Source: Acidobacteriaceae bacterium (GTDB lineage Bacteria; Acidobacteriota; Terriglobia; Terriglobales; Acidobacteriaceae). Taken from it: 64,000 bases of DNA. Location: the NCBI GenBank assembly GCA_025462885.1, contig JAOAPN010000012.1:310001-374000 (forward strand), given 5' to 3'. Positions within the stretch are counted from its first letter, which is position 1; the number at the start of each line of letters is the position of its first letter. Under the pieces are notes generated by a model. That model searched no databases. It was given only the letters and a program-made list of their open reading frames with translations, and was not told the origin of the DNA. The position numbers and the translations under genes were made by a program. Shown piece by piece: positions 60,645-64,000 of this stretch.

Positions 60645-63326
60645 CTATTCAGACCGCAGGGCAAGTGCAGGGTCTACTTTTGCTGCCCGCCGTGATGGCA
60701 AATAGCACGCAAGTAGGGCGGCTATCACCACTGCACACGCTATTGTGATGTACGTCATCGGATCGCGTGCACTGATTCCATAGAGAAGCGCGGACATGAA
60801 ACGCATCGTTGCGAACGCAATCACCAGCCCAATTGCGATCCCCAAAATAGTTAGCAGCATGCCTTGTCGTACATACGCTCCCACCACTGCTCCACGCTGC
60901 GCTCCGAGCGCCATCCGAATCCCGATTTCGCGAGTACGCAGGGACACGGAATATGCGATGACGCCGTAGATCCCTACAGTCCCAAGAAGGAGCGCTATTC
61001 CTCCGGAGACACACAGCATCACGAGCGTAAACGATGTTCGCGCCATTGATTTCGTGTAGAGGTCACCCAACCTTCCACTGTTTGCCAGGGGTACATTGGG
61101 GTTCACCATCGATACTTGTTGCTGGATAGCTTTCATCAAAGATTGCGAACCCGCGAGCTGACTCCGCACTACAAAAACAGTGGCGCGTTGCAACCTTTGT
61201 TTACGGCCCGCGAAGGAGTCCATCATGAGCGGCCAGTAAACCAACGACGGGACGGGCTTCTCAACGCCGTCGTAATGAACGTCTTCCGATATGCCTATGA
61301 TCTCGCGCCAGGGATCGGTACTCACCACACGTATTCTTTGGCCCAGCGCGTCCTGGGGCCGAGGCCAGTATTCGTTGGCAAAGCTCTTGGAGACGATGAC
61401 AACCGGCCTCTTCTCATAGGTGTCCGTCCAGGTGAAATCTCGGCCTGCAAGCAGCTGCGTCCCCACTGTTGAAAAGAAGCCTGGTGCTATGTAGTTGAAG
61501 CGCCTCGCCGGAGGAACCTCGCTCCGTTCATAGGTGTGGTTCTGAACGTATACAAGATTATTGGCCTTGTTGTTGTCCATCGGCACAGAACGGCCAAGGC
61601 TCACCGAAGAAACGCCGGGAATAGAGGAGAGTTTTTGCACGATCGCCTCGTCCATGCGAATCACAAGCTCTGAAGAACCATCGGGGATTTGGCTATCTGG
61701 AATGTAGAAGCCGAAGGTTTGAACGGTTTCAGGGGACGTAAAGCCGGGTGATACATGCATCATTGCCCGAAATGTGCGGATCATAAGCCCGGAACAGATC
61801 AGCAAGACCACGCAAAGCGCGACCTGGAGAATGACCAGCGCTTTGCGTGTGCCCTGCCCTTTCCGGCCATCGCCCACTCCGCGCCCTCCATCCCGAAGAT
61901 CGCCTACTAGTCGCGGGCTTGTGCTCTTAAGAATCGGAACACAGGCAATCAAAAGGCTGGCGATCACAGAAATGGCGACGGTGAACAACAGCACAGATGG
62001 CGTGATGCTAATGTCGCGGATGCGGGGAATATTTGTGGCTCCAAGCCCCACAATGACGCGCATCGCTCCTAATGCGAGCAGTAGCCCAATCAGGCTTCCC
62101 GCAAGCCCAAGCAGGCTGCTCTCGAAGAGAATATCGGCGGAAATTCCTGTTCGCGCTGCGCCGATGGCATAGCGGATGGCAAACTCATGATGCCTACCTT
62201 CGACGCGAACGAGCAGGAGATTCGCTACATTCGCGCACGCCACCAAAAGCACAAGGAGAGTAGAGGCCAGCAGAATCCAGAGGACATTCTGAACATTTCC
62301 AACCACTTCGTCTTTTAGAGGAACTAACCTGGGCGTAAAGTGCAGCGACTGAAAGAAGCTGGCACTCAGGCCCGCGGGCGGCGGGAACGTTCTTGCTACT
62401 ACCGGAAGCAGACGCTCCAGATCAGCAGTAGCCTGTTGTACGCTAACCCCGGGTTTCAGCCTTGCTATGGCGTACCCCTCGAAACTTCCGAGGGTCGTGA
62501 TGGCACGATCCCATTGCATCGGAAGTATCAACGATGGGTCCTTCTGATCGAGGAAATGGAAGCTTCGGGGAAGAACTCCAACGATTTCCCTGGGCACGCC
62601 GCCCACCGTAATCGAGCTGCCAATGACAGAGGACGCCCCACCGAACCGTTGCTGCCAATATCGATACGTGAGTAAGACGGTTTGTGCAGCTCTGGGTGCA
62701 TCATCTTGTCGATTAAACAAGCGCCCCAGAGCTGGGCTAATACCCAACAATGGCAATGTCCCATCCGTGACATCGAGAACGCGAACGTGTTCTGGCGCTC
62801 CAGCACCAGTCACATCAAGCTCGTCATCGTCATAGACGCCTATGTCCGCCAGGGTCGTATTTTGCTCGCGATAGATAAAGTAGAGCGACGGAGCGATGCC
62901 CAATCTCTTCAACCCCATTTGCTGCGACGAGTGATCGACAGCAATCAACCGATCCGGGTTTGGATAGGGCAAAGGTTTGAGCAGCACACCGTTCACGACG
63001 CTGAAGATCACGGTGTTTGCACCGACTGCTACCGCGAGAGTGATCAGGGCGATTGCCGTGAAAAGCGGTGCGCGCCTCAATCGACGCAGAATATATTTTG
63101 TATCTGCCCATAAGGAGTCAAGCTTAGGCCACTGCCAGATTTCGCGACTGTGCTGTTCAATTAGAGTGACATTGCCAAACTCGCGGCGGGCGGTGCTCTC
63201 TGCTTGCTCTGCTGTCAGGCCACAATCCATCAGGTCTGCGATCTTTTCTTCGAGGTGCTCCCGTATCGACTCAGAGAGTTCGTCATAGCGACGGCGGCGT
63301 GACAACGACTGTCGGAGCCAGCCCAT
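60645..63326 (-). CDS. ADOP-type ABC permease (first permease of the operon)
   Basis: This 893-residue permease starts 'MGWLRQSLSRRRRYDELSES' and keeps the 'EQAESTARREFGNVTLIEQH' segment before the first helix ('ALITLAVAVGANTVIFSVVN'). Two MacB core/FtsX helix units follow ('HEFAIRYAIGAARTGISADI', 'TREIGIRMALGAQRGAVVGA'), and the C-terminus is 'AKVDPALALRSE'. It lies 8 bp after the PadR gene. The ATPase partner must be encoded elsewhere. The substrate is unknown. Confidence 0.88.
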   Translation of the reverse strand: MGWLRQSLSRRRRYDELSESIREHLEEKIADLMDCGLTAEQAESTARREFGNVTLIEQHSREIWQWPKLDSLWADTKYILRRLRRAPLFTAIALITLAVAVGANTVIFSVVNGVLLKPLPYPNPDRLIAVDHSSQQMGLKRLGIAPSLYFIYREQNTTLADIGVYDDDELDVTGAGAPEHVRVLDVTDGTLPLLGISPALGRLFNRQDDAPRAAQTVLLTYRYWQQRFGGASSVIGSSITVGGVPREIVGVLPRSFHFLDQKDPSLILPMQWDRAITTLGSFEGYAIARLKPGVSVQQATADLERLLPVVARTFPPPAGLSASFFQSLHFTPRLVPLKDEVVGNVQNVLWILLASTLLVLLVACANVANLLLVRVEGRHHEFAIRYAIGAARTGISADILFESSLLGLAGSLIGLLLALGAMRVIVGLGATNIPRIRDISITPSVLLFTVAISVIASLLIACVPILKSTSPRLVGDLRDGGRGVGDGRKGQGTRKALVILQVALCVVLLICSGLMIRTFRAMMHVSPGFTSPETVQTFGFYIPDSQIPDGSSELVIRMDEAIVQKLSSIPGVSSVSLGRSVPMDNNKANNLVYVQNHTYERSEVPPARRFNYIAPGFFSTVGTQLLAGRDFTWTDTYEKRPVVIVSKSFANEYWPRPQDALGQRIRVVSTDPWREIIGISEDVHYDGVEKPVPSLVYWPLMMDSFAGRKQRLQRATVFVVRSQLAGSQSLMKAIQQQVSMVNPNVPLANSGRLGDLYTKSMARTSFTLVMLCVSGGIALLLGTVGIYGVIAYSVSLRTREIGIRMALGAQRGAVVGAYVRQGMLLTILGIAIGLVIAFATMRFMSALLYGISARDPMTYITIACAVVIAALLACYLPSRRAAKVDPALALRSE

Positions 63327-63334
63327 AAAGCCTC

Positions 63335-63682
63335 CTATTGCCCTGCCAACGCAAGTACGCGGGTGACTCCGGCGAACATCTTTTCGACGCTCGCAAGCTC
63401 CTGCTCCAGATGTTTCCTGCCCGCCTCAGTTACTTTGAAAATTCGCACTGGACGGTTCCTAGCCGAAAGGCCCATCTCCGTTTCCAGCCAACCGGCTTTC
63501 AACATTCGTTGCAAGGCGGGATATAAGGACCCTTCCTCGATCTGGAGATAGTCCTCCGAAATATCCGTCAACCTCTGTGCGAGTGCATACCCGTGCATCG
63601 GCCTCCAGCTGAGGCTCTTCAGAATCATCAGTTCCAGGGCACCTGGAAAGAGATCGCGATATTCAGGTCTTTTCTTCTTCAC
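63335..63682 (-). CDS. PadR-family transcriptional regulator
   Basis: The 115-residue winged-helix protein starts at GTG 63682 ('MKKKRPEYRDLFPGALELMI'). It has the PadR pattern 'LKSLSWRPMHGYALAQRLTD' and 'EGSLYPALQRMLKAGWLETE', with a C-terminal dimer helix. PadR proteins repress efflux and detoxification genes and respond to small molecules. It is first in an operon with three ADOP permeases, the standard acidobacterial arrangement. Its promoter is very close to the start codon, so the mRNA may be almost leaderless. It is probably autoregulated. Confidence 0.9.
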   Translation of the reverse strand: MKKKRPEYRDLFPGALELMILKSLSWRPMHGYALAQRLTDISEDYLQIEEGSLYPALQRMLKAGWLETEMGLSARNRPVRIFKVTEAGRKHLEQELASVEKMFAGVTRVLALAGQ

Positions 63683-63689
63683 ACGATGA

Positions 63690-63718
63690 ACAATAGTATT
63701 TTAAAACTAGTATGTCAA
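63690..63718 (-). promoter_or_regulatory. Strong sigma70-type promoter of the PadR-ADOP operon
   Basis: On the minus strand TTGACA (63718-63713) and TATTGT (63695-63690) are 17 bp apart. The A+T-rich spacer contains a TAGT...ACTA inverted element that could bind PadR. Transcription would begin around 63683-63684, one or two bases before the GTG start. Confidence 0.7.
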
Positions 63719-64000
63719 ATATAGTGATTTGGCACAATCAGACCGGTGAGTTGCAAGGCTAGCCCGTCGGCGTCGACGCCGGAACATTCCAGGGTGGGGA
63801 AGACGAGTAGAAAAGAGAGCCTGCTGAAAATGGCAGGCTCTCATGATGATGCCGCACCTTACGCGGCGCCCCCTGCGCTGCGCCAGGGCCGAGCCCAGCG
63901 AAGGTCTGGTTTCCTTGTTCGTGCGCACGGCGCACAGAACTCTCAGGGACCCGTTGCGGCAGGAACAGATGGGATGAGAAGGCCGAGGAACAGGTGCCAG
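63719..64000. other. Window end: no supportable gene between the PadR promoter and the right edge
   Basis: I see no convincing start or family in this stretch. Two minus-strand frames enter from the right edge; one ends at 63943 with a hydrophobic 'WHLFLGLLIPSVPAATGP', which could be the C-terminus of a protein beginning outside the window. A minus-strand terminator at 63815-63842 supports a transcript coming from the right. Confidence 0.35.
63815..63842 (-). terminator. Intrinsic terminator for a minus-strand transcript entering from the right
   Basis: GAGAGCCTGC (63815-63824) pairs with GCAGGCTCTC (63833-63842). On the minus strand TTTTCT follows. It lies upstream of the PadR promoter and would insulate it. 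Confidence 0.75.

Noticed and set aside
63843..64000. Possible structured RNA (RNase P or tmRNA-like) at the right edge
   Set aside because: A short 'CAGGTGCCAG' recalls part of RNase P RNA, but none of the other conserved boxes are present. The fragment is too short to call.

Overview
The window looks like a chromosomal segment of an Acidobacteriota member, probably of the Terriglobia (Granulicella/Terriglobus/Edaphobacter type). This is an inference from protein types: three very large FtsX/MacB-like permeases carrying the N-terminal cytoplasmic segment typical of acidobacterial 'ADOP' permeases next to a PadR regulator, an LpxB-containing Gram-negative envelope, and moderately high GC with dense, often overlapping genes. 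No rRNA or species marker is present, so the genus is not fixed.

Positions 1-17,750 read as core chromosome. They hold a partial acyltransferase, the heme chaperone HemW, a secreted DUF1223 protein, an exporter-type ABC transporter, a YdeI-like protein, LpxB, a secreted M1-peptidase-like protein that has lost its zinc site, two orphan MacB-like permeases, a small NAD-binding protein coupled to a 61-residue protein, MalQ, a membrane-anchored PpiD-like foldase and a BON-domain envelope protein.

An initiator tRNA gene (17,753-17,829) with a near-consensus promoter is followed directly by a tyrosine integrase and a small excisionase-like protein. I read this as the left edge of an integrated element; no matching right end was found by eye, and accessory genes continue to about 55.1 kb. 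The cargo has four modules. (a) A redox/electrophile module at 19.7-28.2 kb contains three SDRs, an aldo/keto reductase, an FMN azoreductase, an Old Yellow Enzyme and LysR, ArsR and TetR regulators. Its three divergent promoter regions share the same palindrome, so it looks like one local regulon. (b) A TetR-controlled CocE/NonD hydrolase pair follows. (c) A plasmid-like module (ParB-like, DUF6908-like, ArdC-like) comes next, with a large inverted repeat just upstream of the ArdC-like gene. (d) The remainder is a mutagenesis and metal block. It has DNA polymerase IV with a small partner, CusCBA-type and CzcCBA-type efflux operons each led by a small Cys-rich secreted protein, and the ImuA-ImuB-DnaE2 mutasome. 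Both error-prone polymerase operons carry the same GCGAA-N6-GCGAA direct repeat just upstream.

From 55.3 kb to the end lies a PadR-led operon of three paralogous ADOP-type permeases with a strong promoter that would give an almost leaderless mRNA.

The most novel-looking signals are regulatory: the shared palindrome of the redox module, the direct repeat before both translesion operons, and the long hairpin before the ArdC-like gene, which could be a single-stranded-DNA promoter. All motif claims come from reading by eye; no database search or computation was run.
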